Below are positions 13,101-25,257 of a stretch of 64,000 nt of DNA, piece after piece; within the stretch, counting starts at the first letter, position 1; each line of letters starts with the position of its first letter. This DNA comes from Tyto alba (taxonomy: Eukaryota; Chordata; Aves; Strigiformes; Tytonidae). The stretch covers positions 25,632,899 to 25,696,898 of the forward strand of contig NW_024881282.1 in NCBI RefSeq assembly GCF_018691265.1, written 5' to 3'. The translations under genes were made by a program, and so were the position numbers. Under the pieces are notes generated by a model that saw only the letters and a program-made list of their open reading frames with translations, was not told the origin of the DNA and searched no databases.

Positions 13101-15774
13101 TTCTGAACTTAATCCCTTTTGCCACTCTGAATTTTCGTTGAATATCGGTGTCGCTTAGGTGTGGGGTTGCTCCAGCTAACGTCATGGGGATTACTGGAGA
13201 CTGAACAGGCATGAAGCTAGCTGAAGGAGAGAAAGGCTATGGGAGCAAGGAGGAGAGAATTCTGATCTGATGAGCTTTGCAGTGCTCTGCTTTGGGCAAA
13301 CACCTTCTCTGCGATTTGTGACTTGAAGGAAAAGGTGCTGCATTAATAGCAAGAAAATGCTCTGTTTACACAGTATTAAATTAGTTTACACAGTTAATGG
13401 CTTTTTCTGAAGTAGAAATTATGTCTGGTTTATCCAGATTACACATACTTTACAGTAAACTGGCGGTATGGAAGAGCTGTTCTGAATTCATTCAGAATAG
13501 TTGAATTCAAGGTCAGAATGCATACAGTAAACAAGGATGAAATATATAGCTAAAGAGAAAAATGCTGTCAATTTACAGTTTGAATGACATACGTAGGTAA
13601 GGTTTTAGCTGAGTAAACGTCTAGAAAGTGATGCATATGCAAAAGGCAGCATAAATATTTGGCATCTCACTTTAAAAAAAATTAAAACTTTCACCATGCA
13701 TCTCTTCATTTTTTTTTCTCTTTCTTCTTTACTTTGAGATTAGAAACCTTTCCCAAAGGTAAATTTATTGGTTTTGGTCAGAGTGACTTTTCTGAAATTA
13801 ACCTGGGGAAAGAACTGAAATCATCCCAATGTAAACAATTATGTGATAATTACTCTGTTAATTTATAGGAAAGAAAGGGTGGATTGGATGAGTGCAAGAG
13901 AATGTACATAATATTTATTTTTCTTTTTGTGTTCTGTAATACAAGTGTCAGAGTCTGCTAGATATTCCACCTCACAGAGGAAAGGGGAAATCCCATGCTG
14001 GAGTGTGAGTTATGTGACTTTTTTTCAGTGTGGTAATAATTATTGTAGCTTTTATGTCTGTTTCTTATTAGAAAGAAAATGGTATGAATTTATGTGTGTG
14101 TCAGGTATAATTTCTGTTTAACACACAGTAACCTTGAAACAGAGGTAATTATTATATGTTATATAGGCAGATTTTTTCATAAACTGCATCCTGGATGAAC
14201 ATCAGTACAGTGCTAGAGTTACTCTTCTGAAGTTGATCTCTTTTGTGTGCATGCTTGCACATGCACACGCAGCAAATCAGAAAAGGTTTCTGTTAAATAG
14301 AGATTTATCAGTATAAAGCAGAGTATTAAAAAATATGTGATAGTGCCATCTGCTGACCCCTGTCATAACATAACTAAGTTGTATGTGTGGGCACTGGAGA
14401 AGTCATTGCAGAGAAAAGTAGAACTCCAGTAAATTGACCTAAACTGAAAAATGAGCCAAATGTGGTAAGAGAAGTTAATACACTCTGGGCTTATACTGAT
14501 GTAATGAAAAACAAGCCCAGACAGAACTAGAAGTAAATGTTGATCACAGGGAGTTGCTAAGAATTTTCTTGGCAATTTTTTGGCATGTATGTTGATGAAT
14601 GATGAAATTTCACAGTAAATTAAGGTCAATCTTATGCTTCCCTGCTGTTGAAAAATGCTTCTGATTTTGTGCTTTCAGTCAACATTAACAGTTTTCCTAT
14701 CATGTGGTGAGACAGATGCATCTAGAAAATTCATCTATTTGAGGCTATAGGAATTTACAGCTAGAAAGAAGTGGCTGATAAGACCTCTTGTTTCAGTGGC
14801 AGTGTGTTCTTGGACTGTCTTAAGTTGATCATGAGGCTGTCTTTAATAACGACTTAATTTGAATAACTGTGAACATCTTTCTGTCATATTGCCTCTGTCT
14901 TCCTTAAGTTCTGATTCTAAGCAGCCTTCTATAAAGCTTTCATTGTATTATGCCTGTTCTTAGAGGAACTTAATGTAAAGATTGCTCTCACTAACAGTTA
15001 CAGAGAAATGTACTTACCACTTGGGTTGAGGTGTAAACTGGAGAGAAAAATACAAACTTTGAAGTAATTGAGTGCAACATCTGAAAGAGCAGTGATCTTG
15101 GAACTCAGTGTGATCTTAGAAGATTGTTTTGAAGTCCTGAAAACTGGCTAAATGGTTGGGTGGAGAAGATTACTGCAGGCATGGTTGTATGTATTTGGAA
15201 AGAGGCAATATTCAGAATTAGGTAGAATGTTTGTATTGGCATTTTTTTTTTATTTACATGTACCAATAAAAGGTACTTGTAAATGAGTTGCATGTTCATG
15301 TAATGTAATGAGATGCATGTGCATGTAATGAGTTGCAGTATTTCACGTGATTTGAAGAGCCTTAGAGAATCACACTAGCCTCAGTTGATCTTCCTTTATA
15401 TTGCACCATAGTAAAACAAAGGCACAAAACCAGTGGAGTGCTGTGCTACTCTGGAAATTGTGAGCAAAATAATTACCAACTTTATTAATTTTTAAGAATT
15501 ACTTTGAAAAAATCATTATTTAGGACATACTTTCTCCACCATATGACAAGAATTTCCCCAGAATCATTTTGCATAAGAAAACCAGAATTTGTAATATAGC
15601 AGGAATAGCATTTGAGCAATATACTTTTGTTTGTTCTCTTACTGGTTTCATTCCTTGTATTGCAACCATGAGAGTTTTCTGAAGTTATATTTTTACTTTA
15701 CATGCTTCAGACTTTGGGTCTTACACTTAGATTCTATATGAGCAAGACAAAGCGTGAACAAATACAGTTGCTGT
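4164..15774. other. Repeat-poor intronic stretch
   Basis: About 11.6 kb of AT-rich unique intron with no recognised gene, LINE or LTR. Open frames here, including a 112-codon one at 5532-5870, carry no motif I recognise and look like chance. Local points of note are a 23-nt T-run ending in TAG (7886-7910), a T-run near 8587, an ATGCAAAT octamer-containing patch (about 12540-12720), and a CpG-bearing patch (about 12880-13190). An imperfect tandem repeat at about 15276-15335 is listed separately. Confidence 0.6.
15276..15335. repeat. Imperfect tandem repeat of an ATG/CATG-rich unit
   Basis: Related blocks follow one another: GTAAATGAGTTGCATG, then GTAATGTAATGAGATGCATG, then GCATGTAATGAGTTGCAG. 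The period is roughly 20-25 nt. It looks like replication slippage in intronic sequence. Confidence 0.6.
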
Positions 15775-16928
15775 CCTTGCCTCCTATCTTCAAGAATGTC
15801 AAGAAGGCTCCAGGGATCTACACTCTCATCTCAACCCCTGGGAAGGTGATGGAACAGCTAATCCTGGAAACCATTTCCAGACACATGAAGGACAAGACTG
15901 TCAGGAGCAGTCAGCATGGCTTTACCAAGGGGAAGTCATTCTTGACCAACTTCCATGATGAAACGACTGGCTTGGTAGATGAGGGGAAAGCAGTGGATAT
16001 TATCTGCCTGATCTTCAGTGAGGCTTTTGATACTGTTTCCTGTAAGATCCTCATAGAAAAGCTGCTCGTGTACAGGCTGAATGAGCAGACAGTGAGGTGG
16101 ATTGAAAACTGAATGGCTGGGCCCAGGGCGTGGTGATCAGTGGCACAAAGTCTCAGTGGAGGCCAGTGATGAGTGGTGTACCCCAGGGGTCAATACTGGA
16201 CCCATTCCTGTTCAACTTCTTCATTAATGATCTGGATGATGGGACAGAGTATACCCTCAGCAAGTTTGCACATGACATAAAACTGTGAGGAGTGGCTGAT
16301 ACACCAGAAGGTCATGCCACCATTAACAGGCTGGAGAATTGGGTTGATATGAACCTCATGAAATTCAACAAGAACTGGAAAGTCCTGCACCTGGGGAAGA
16401 ACAACCCCATAAACCAATATATGCTAGGGAGGCCAATCAACTGGAAGGGAGCTTTGCAGAAAAGGAGCTGGGAGTTCTGGTGGACACCAGGTTGAACATG
16501 AGTTGGCAATGTGTCCTTGCAGCAAAGAAGGTGAATGGCATCCAGGGCTGCGTTAGACAAATTATTTCCAGGAGGTTGAGGGAGGTGATCCCTCATGAAG
16601 GGACTGGAGCATCTCTCCTGTGAGGAGAGGCTGAGAGTGCTAGGACTGTTCAGCCTGGAGAAGAGGAAGCTCGGTGGGGGATCTTATTAATGGCTATAAA
16701 TACTTGAAGGAAGGGTGCAAAGAGGGCAGATCCAGGCTCTTTTCAGTGGTGCCCAGAGGCAGTGGGCACACACCGAAACACGGGAGGTTTCTTCTGAACG
16801 TGAGGAAACACTTGTTTTCTCTGAGGGTGACCGAGCACTGGCACAGGTTACTCAGGGAGGTGGTGGAGTCTCTCTCCTTGGGTATATTCAAAAGCCATTT
16901 GGACATGGTCCTGGAGAACCGTTTCTAG
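15702..16928 (+). pseudogene. CR1 ORF2 remnant with FAHD active site
   Basis: The open part 15702-16112 holds the fingers/palm region of the reverse transcriptase. After a stop at 16110-16112 the homology continues in other frames to about 16928. One catalytic Asp of the YADD-type box is replaced by His (CAT at 16271-16273), so even a repaired frame would be expected to lack polymerase activity. Confidence 0.9.
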
Positions 16929-17006
16929 GTGGCTTTGCTTGTGCCAGGGGGTCTGGCTGAGATGACCACCAACTTGCAACCTTAACTATTTTGTGATTCT
17001 GTGATA
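15775..17006 (+). mobile_element. CR1 LINE 3' part with defective RT active site
   Basis: A second sense-strand CR1 piece. It opens in the RT region (IFKNVKKAPGIYTLIS) and continues with GKVMEQLILETISRHMKDK, SSQHGFTKGKSFLTN, VDIICLIFSEAFDTVS and VLHLGKNNP. It ends with HWHRLLREVVES and the 3' tail TTTTGTGATTCTGTGAT near 17006. The catalytic box at 16265-16276 reads F-A-H-D instead of F-A-D-D, and several stops and frameshifts follow 16112. It is 5'-truncated and inactive. It appears to belong to a different CR1 subfamily from the copy at 720-2464, judged by its KHLF and HWHRL variants. Confidence 0.94.
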
Positions 17007-20000
17007 TGCCTTTGAATTTTTAATGACCTAGCAAAACAGGGATAATTTATAAACATGTTACTACTGGCAGCTTAAAAGCAAAATTCATACCAGATTGCCT
17101 TGCTTCTTGATTAAATCTGCTTTAACTAAGTCATTGAGGTAGTGTTTTGTTCTAAAGCTTTTGACTTTGTAGTAGAATTAGTCTGGGATGATGTAGTTGT
17201 AAAACAAATAAGAAAACAACCCGAACATATCCAAAAAACTTCCGTAAACCCAGCCTTTTCCACAAACTCTGAACAGGTGGTTTGAAAAAGAAGAATTTAC
17301 TTTCTCGCTGAAGTCCCTAGGTGATATACTTGTGTCAGTGAAAAGTTGGAAAATTTCAGTGGAGACCAGATGTGTGGTTATGTCTCTGCCACCCGTGCCA
17401 GCATTTGGACATCTGTGTGTATCATCATAAAACACAGGCCTACATGTGATGTGCTGAATGATTCTCTGGATTTCACTGACTCAGTTGCCTAGATTTTTAC
17501 TGTCAAGAATGAGTGCTTACATAGACGGCTGACATGTAGATATTTAAATGAAGAGTATGTTTAAACTGTACTGAAGTTCCACCTGGCATTCCTGCAAGCC
17601 CTCAGAGTTCATTCCAGTGTTGCTTCCATTCTGGAAGCAGTGCCCATCCAGGTTTCTCTGAGACAGTGAATTAGAGGTCTCCCATTGACTTCAGATAAGA
17701 GTTCAATTTTAAAACAATTTTTTTTTTTTTGGTGTGCCTAAATTCTGTTCAGGGTTTTGTGTTTATCTCTTCCAAGTTGCTGCTTTTATATTTATGGTGA
17801 ATCATAGATCTCCTTTTCACTTCTACTGCACATAACTATCTATTTCCTTTTGGTACATATTTTTCGTTGTCAAGAGGGTAAAACTTGTCTCCCTGTACTT
17901 TGTTCTCCTATCTTGTTTGACAATTTATGCTTATGTATTTCTTTCCTTTTTTCGCTTTGAAATTCTTTTTCCCTTTGTTCTCTATCATTGTTAAAATGGT
18001 TTTCATTAACTGTCTTTTTATTTCTATTTCCTCTCTTAACCAAAGTGCCAGGACACCTTTGCAACCTCATCTCTGATGTGTTGAAGTGCATTCTTTAAAC
18101 TTCATTGTTTAGTCCAAATGTGTTCCTGTTATTTTAGCCATATTTTATGCCATTTTATGTCCGTTTAGTGAGCTTAGTTTGATTTTTTTATTTTGAATGT
18201 AAACTCCTCAGTTTAATAACAAAACAGTCATTGATGAATCTCCTTACTTGTCAGCTGTCTGACTGGCGTGCTGTCATTAATACAACGGGACTTTTATTCT
18301 TACTGTCCCCTTCTGTTTCTTTTTAGAGTACAGTGTTATTTTCTTCCTAGTCTTGTATAAGTAGTATTGACTTCTTTTCAAAGTACACTGCTGATTTCTA
18401 GCTTGCAGAGTACCTCATAAGGCAATTTGTGATCTATTCTTTAGCCTAAACTGTATTTTAAGATTAAAAATAATTCTGTGTGCTCATGCAATTTAAGAAA
18501 AAAAAAAAAAAAAACAAACAAACAAAAAAGCACACAAAAAAACCAAAACCTCAGCAGATATTTGATTTATATGGAGGTTTTGTGATGAAGCCCTTAGCTA
18601 CCGGGTGAAGGCTTGTTGTATTCATTATAGGAAATAACACAGAAACTTGCATATTTTTACCAGTGCCTGTCTGAAAGGGCAATCTAGTGGGAATTTTAAT
18701 AACGTAACTTTTTTTTTTTTTTTTTTTTTTTTGACAGCAGTAAGTTCAGAGTCCTGTAGACAGAGATGTCCTGGCTTGTGCCCCCAATACTTACGTTAGG
18801 AATTAGACTCAAAAAACTGACGCTCTTCAGTATTTTGGTGGGGTACTTTCGGGGCTTCTTTTTGTAATGCTTTCAGTAACAGTAATTGTTTGATATTTGC
18901 TTTCTAATTTATGGTTAGGCTTGGCCTGTTGCTCTGGTATCGCCGCTTCTCATTTTCAGGTTTGCCTTTCTCTGCACTTAATTTTCAGATATAATTCCTT
19001 GTTGTTGCTAAGGGAATCTGGGACTGTAGCTCTTGCTATTTTACTGTCTTACAATGGGTATAATTGCTTTCAATGCAGTAGGTTTTCTAAGTTATTTACT
19101 TCTACTCTCCAGTGAATTTCTAGGTGTTATAACTTAATTTACCTGTCTTGTAAAATCCATAAACTAGAACTGTAAAATTTCTGTGAATTACCTAATTGTG
19201 TTTCTCATTTTAAAGATACGTGTTTCTGGAACACAATCTTACAGATTATGAATGTATTTGATTTATAAAGACATGAGAAGTTTAGTGTTTTGTTTTTTAA
19301 GTCTTTTTTAACATGTGGCAGTTTCTCTGTGTGGGTTTTTTTAAATGTAAACTGAGATCAGATGTCTTAAGGGAATTGCATCAGAATGCTAGGGGATTTC
19401 ACACTTACCTTAAAGAATGGTGTAAACGTCATTGCTTCTAAATCTTTCAAACTTTTTTTTTCTTTTTTCGCTTGTTCCATTATGTGTAGCTGAATGTTAT
19501 TAAACTTTTACTTGTATTTTCTAGAAGGAAAAGAAGGTGGTGTAAAAAGAAGAAAAAAGAGGGGAAGGGTAGACATTGTGCATTTTTTTTCCCCCCCCCT
19601 CTCTTACACAGTTTCCAGGTACTTGTCACAAAATCTAGCTAAAGAGCTTTAACCCTAAATTGCTTTGCCATTGCCAGGTATGCAGAAAGATTAAGAAGTA
19701 TGAGAAGGGGGGTACTCATGGATGGTAGAACATGAAAACTAAATGGGTTAGCTACTGATGCCTGGACTACTCACCACTGCCATGCTTTGTTGGATAGTCT
19801 TGCCCACTCATTGAGTTGCCTGTAGTGTTTGCTGGTAAAGAACAGAATTTAGTTTGACCTTTCTAATTATTCCTAATTTTTTTTGTGATATTAAAAATAA
19901 AATACAATCTCCATATGTTTTTCTCAAAGTTCTTGTAATTGACAAGCTAAGTGTTTATCAGCTGCTGTGTAGGCTTTTAAAGGGACTGAAACAATCAGTC

Positions 20001-21930
20001 CTGACTGGTGAAAGCTACACTCCTATTCCATGGTTGGTGTGGAATAGCAATCATTTTATTGATGCGGGGACTTCTTAAGATGCTACTGTAAGAGTATAGG
20101 TTCAAAACCTTTTCATGTGCATTGTTGCCAGATGGGTAGTTTTTACAGAAGAAAAGGACAAAATCTCAAGTACCTTATGAAAAAGTGTGTTCTTCCTTGA
20201 GGGAATCTTCTCTTTCTTTAAATAATTCCTTTGAATAAATGCCTGGTTCCTCATTTGGAGTCATTTCTCACTGACAGTGTAGGCTAAGCAAAAGCTTTTT
20301 CCAATATATTTGGAATCTTGAAAAAGACAGTATTACTTTTTCATTTTTAATATTGAAAACATACTGAGGTTAAATGAAATATTTATATTTCATTCCAAAA
20401 TCTGCTTAATGCATACATTTAGTTAATAACATTTGTAATACAAAGCTGCAGTAATGTATTTTCATTGCAGAAGTGATTCTTTTTCCAGATCTTTTAAAAG
20501 TTATTGCAAAGGAAATATATGTTTAGTAATGCATGACAGATTCTATGTAAATAGTTTTGTTACCTATGAAAATCTGTCAAGCTTTTGCATAAAAATTTTT
20601 GTTCTTTCAGCATTGTGTGTGCACAGAGAGGGAGCCAGCTGGGCCTGGGCAAAAGGCACCATTGTGTATCTCTGGTTGCATTACACCAAGGTCATTTGGA
20701 ACAGGCACAGAGCAGTGAGACACAAAGGCCTGTGGGATACTAGAGGCTCTTTTGTTAATGCTTAATAAGCATAATGTAAGGGCAGCTGACAGTGGAAGCA
20801 GGTGGAAATGCTGGAAGTAATTACAAACACAGATTTGAGAATTGCCGTGGTGAAATGTAGTGAATAAATTGAGAACATTAATATTATACTTTATATGTTT
20901 TACCATGAGAATTTTTAAGTCTATTACGGTGAAAATAGAGGAAAAGCTAAACCAACAAATCTTTATGCCCTTCAGCTAAACTCACTTAGTATCTAGGATC
21001 TGTATATGCAATGTCAAGTTGTGCTTTGCAGTTCTATATGAAAGGCATACAACTTGACCATACTGTAGTTTACAAATTCCTGGCAAATACTCCACTTCTC
21101 AAATAAGGTTCTCATAACGGCACAGACTGTTTTTTATCTCTGAAAACTAAATCATGAATTGCTTAAATAAAACCAAGAAACCAAGCTCAATAGTTAAGTC
21201 ACTTTGCCAGCAGTTTTCTCCATCAGCAATCTTAAGATGTGTTTAGGTGCACAAATCATTTACTTTGCTGTGACATTCCTCTAAATAGAATAAAATGGCT
21301 ATGTGATGGTAACTGAAAATAGAGTTTTAGGCAGGATTATGGAATTCTCTATAAGGTAATGAAGACTAAAAGTAACCATTCCTCTGAGGTCTCATTCTAT
21401 GACAAATTGCCATAGTACTTTCTGTATCTTTTTTCCTTGTTTTGCATATTAGATTCAGATAGTGTTCTCAGTTCAAACCATTATTTTATTTCGTTTCTCC
21501 TCAAAGTGCTGCATCTAATGCAGAAAAGTATTTGAAGTCAGGTGAACCAGCTTGCATGGAGAGGTTGCCTCCTGTCATTGTCCCATTAATCAACCACACC
21601 TTCAAATCTGTTACTGCATACAGATTTAGTTAGTGTGAGAAGGGGTTATGGACTGTTGAGATTTTAAAAAGGATATTACCTCCATTAGTAGTAGAGTTTT
21701 TCTTATAGTTACAAAGTCAAATGCCTTAGGTGCCCTTGCATGTTGCATGTTCTGATCGAGTGTTTTATTTTCTTACAGAAGCCTGGGCAGATGGCAGTGC
21801 TCTGCTTCTCCAGTAGCATGAGCGAAACAGCCTTGATGAGGAATTTCTACTTAATTTATTGCCAGTTAACACAAATTTTGAGCACTCCTTTGGATATTGA
21901 GGAGAACTAAATAATCAAGCTCTTACGTAA
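17007..21930. other. Intronic stretch with several homopolymer runs
   Basis: No gene, LINE or LTR is recognised. There is a 17-nt A-run with CAAA repeats (18498-18535), a 24-nt T-run followed by GACAGCAG (18709-18740), and a C-run near 19590. The interval 20610-20830 is less AT-rich and looks element-like; it is discussed as a possible conserved noncoding element. Confidence 0.55.
18498..18732. repeat. Homopolymer runs (A17 with CAAA repeats; T24)
   Basis: A17 at 18498-18514 is followed by CAAA units, and T24 occupies 18709-18732. These are simple-sequence runs without an adjacent recognisable retroposon. Confidence 0.8.
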
Positions 21931-21939
21931 ATGCTTTAG

Positions 21940-22720
21940 TCCTCCTGCCCCAGGATGGAGGCAAGCTGGACACCTATCCTCTCCCCCAGGCGCAGCTTCC
22001 CTTGCCATCACCGCGCATCATGCTGGGTTCGTCCCAGTTCCTCCAGCAGGCCATGGGCACCACACTCGGGCTCATTTTGTGTTACGGTTTCCATCTGACA
22101 CTTCTTGGTTCTTACCGAAGCTGCACTTCTGCTGCACTTCCCTTGCTTGTTTTTTTTTTTTTTTTTTTTTTTTTCCTGTGGCTCTTCGGTTACTGATAGT
22201 TCTATGCTGTCACGTAGGGCTTCTCCAGGTTTTCCTCTGATGCACTTCTCTGTGGCCGTCCCTTGGGGTGTTGCTGGCCCAGTGTGGGCCATGGCTGCTG
22301 TCCCTTGGGGGTGCACATGCCTGCTGCAGTGAGCTGTGCATCACCCCAAGAGCGTGTTGGTGTCGCCTGCTCGTGGGGCTGCCACCTCTGGCTCACAGAC
22401 ACCCCAGCGTGCTACTCGGGGGGTGTGGGGGTGTGTGTGTGTTGCTGCTTTGGGGTGTGACAGGTTACTCACAGCAGTTTTGGAGCTGGCTGGAAATGGC
22501 TGTCACCAGCCCAGGGCAGTTCACAGCTGCTCCCGCACAAGGCCTCCTGTAGCCTTCTGACACTGAAACCCTCCCAGCTCTGCCCCCGTACACACAGGTT
22601 TTGTCCATAGGGTTTCTGTGTTGTTTATTTTGGAAGCTGAGGATGAGATGAGAGGAGGAGGTATAGGAGTAAATGGAGCAGCCCGGGGCCCATACTTGTA
22701 CAAACACTAAGTTTGAATTC
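21940..22720. other. GC-richer intronic patch of unknown origin
   Basis: About 780 bp with clearly higher GC and CpG content than its surroundings. It includes a T25 run (22150-22174) and a short GT repeat (22432-22441). Overlapping open frames occur on both strands, but they lack family motifs and look like by-products of base composition. Possible origins are an old unrecognised LTR, a small CpG island or a regulatory element. I cannot choose between them. Confidence 0.45.
22150..22174. repeat. T25 homopolymer
   Basis: Twenty-five consecutive T inside the GC-richer patch. Other runs of similar type are A27 at 3029-3055, T23 at 7886-7908, T21 at 29352-29372 and T24 at 55335-55358. None sits at the 3' end of an identifiable poly-A retroposon. 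This fits birds, where SINE and L1-type poly-A elements are rare. Confidence 0.8.
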
Positions 22721-24499
22721 ATTGAAGGTTCAGAGTGTGGCTCCAGCAAGTTGCCAGGTATGTTGCTTTAACTTGGAGGGTCTGTCAGAAGTCGGAAAAT
22801 TTTGTTTGTCACCCTGAATCTAGGTTTATGCACACTCTCATTTTCCTGGGCTTCAGAAAGGTCTGTACTTGGATAATGAGAAATTAGGTATTGTGCTGAT
22901 AGTCTTCTGCTCATGACTTCTTAGAGACCTGCTTCCCTCCAGCATCCCCTGCATGATTTCTCTCTTGTGCCTAAAGCTCACGAAAGTGCCAGTGCAGACT
23001 GCACTCTATTGAATGCTGTTCAGTGCCACCATAATTCTTCTTAACACTTCTTAATTCTGGGAAGTGTTAAATTCCTAGAGGATGCTTTTGACTGAAGTAA
23101 GACACCCCTTCTCCAGGTTAATCTGCTTTACTTCTCCAGCCATTGAATCTTGTCTCATCCTAAAGGGCATAACTGAGGGAGGTCCAGTCCTCTGCAGCTA
23201 ATACCAGGTAAGAATAGCTGTTTAAGGCTTTGGGGGATTTTGGCTTCAGTCAGAGCAGGAGGATTATTTTTTTCACTTTTGAATTTTTGTAGGCCTATTT
23301 TTTTTTTTTCTGCCATGTTACTGAATGTAACCTCTCTGTTTTTGTTTCAAAATGTACTGTTGTTTAATACCGATTCTTGCATTGCAATGGGGGTAAAATT
23401 ATTAATGTTCTTACTTGTGGGAGTACTTTAACAAACAAACCCCCAAAAACAGACATTATTGCAGAATGTATAAAATGTCAGAATAGCAATTGTAGGCAGA
23501 AGCAATGTTTATTAATATAGTAGCATCCCTGGGACTGGCAATGTCTCTGGTTTGAGTGTATAACATAAGTTTATTATACTTCATTGTATTTTCATTGTCT
23601 GAGCCTACTTTGTCTGTTGTCAGTTTTTTGACAGTTTAGGTGCCAACCTTAAAATCTGAGTGTGCTGGAATTCAAAACTAAGTGCAATGAAAACCCTGCT
23701 GTACGGGTTTCTTGCTTGAATGATAAGCGTATTAATCCAGAAATTCTTTGGAAACACTATGCATTTTAAGCTTACTAATTAGGTGTTTATTAAAATACCC
23801 AGACTGTGACATGATCAATTCATCAACACTATTATATTTAAATGCAAATTTTATGGGGAGGAATCAGTCCAGGTTTCTAAATGAGGTTTTCCTTAACCTC
23901 TGGGGAATAGAGCTGAGTCTTGGAGCATTCTTAATTTTTGCATATCTATTTACTTTTTAGAAGGAAAAATATGCTCAAAATTCACATTACTATTCAAGAT
24001 AACAATCCTATTTATATGTTCCTAATAATATCAGAGCGCTGCAGGGTGAGATACTGCATATGTTTATAGATCCTTTTCCAGTGGAAAAGCATGAACAGTC
24101 CATAAAACTAAGAAGGTTGAAATTATTTTGTAACTTAGTGACAAGTCTGATGAGTGAATGCAGTGCATATTTTTTGACTCCTGATCACACAGGAAATTAA
24201 CCATTTGCACAGAGGAGCATTTGCATCACAGAGATAACTTGGAGAATCTGTGGTGAATGTATAGAAAAAGTAGATTCCTGTAAAGCAGCAACACCTCCTT
24301 TAGATCTTAAATTGCTGAGCTAGTTAACTCTAAGTGGTGGACTGAAGGGTATGTATTGTATTTTCATTCAAAATTCTAATAATTTTTCCTGTGGTAAATC
24401 TCAAGAATTATAAAAGAAACACTATAGATCAGGAGTAAGATTTAAACTAATTTAAATTTATTTAGAAAATGTAAAAATACAAAATAAAATATCTGGAAA
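22721..24499. other. Intronic spacer
   Basis: AT-rich unique sequence with no recognised gene or mobile element. Confidence 0.55.
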
Positions 24500-25257
24500 A
24501 ACCTCTCTGTGCTGGAAGAATGGACAAGGTCTTGCACCTAAGAAAACATAATCCAGGAGTGCCGCATAGACTGGGATCCACCCAGCTGGGCAGTCCTGTG
24601 GAAGGGGACCGGGGGACCTGGTAGACAAGCTCAGTATGAATGAACAGTGTGCTGCTGCAGCAAAGAAAGCCAACAGGATGCTGGGCTGCATCAACAAGGG
24701 CATCACCACAAGAGATAATGAAGTCATTACCCCACTCTACTTGATGCTTGTCAGGCCACACCTGGGATACTGTGTTCGGTTTTGGTCCCTGCTATACAAG
24801 AAAGATGTGGCCAGGCTGGAGAGGGTTCAGAGAAGAGCCACAAAGATGATCAAAGGCCTGGGAAGTCTGTCATAGGAGAAAAGGCTGAGAGAGCTGGGTT
24901 TGTTCAGCCTGGAGAAGAGAAGGTTTAGGGAAGACCTAAGGGGAGACCATCATGTTCCAGTACTTGGCCACAAAGAGGATGGAGCACCCCTTTTTACAAG
25001 GGGTCCCATGGAAAAGACGAGGGGTGATGGGTACAAGTTACTCCTGGGGACATACTGACTGGACACAAGAGGAAAATGTTTCACAATGAGAACAATCATC
25101 CACTGGAATAATCTCCCCAGGGAAGTGTCCCAACACTGGACACTCTTAAGATTCAGCTGGACAGGCTGCTGGGCCATCTCCTCTAGGCCTCTGCCAAGAA
25201 AGTTTGGACCAGATGATCCTCGAGGTCCCTTCCAACATGGTATTCTGTGATTCTACA
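24500..25257 (+). mobile_element. CR1 LINE 3' end, plus strand
   Basis: C-terminal ORF2 and 3' end of a CR1. Recognisable segments are KVLHL (about 24528), [54 protein letters not shown] and LFSLEKRR-like sequence. The tail DPRGPF-type GATGATCCTCGAGGTCCC is followed by TATTCTGTGATTCTAC at about 25240-25257. It is 5'-truncated with in-frame stops, for example TAG after SLS at 24873-24875. Confidence 0.94.
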
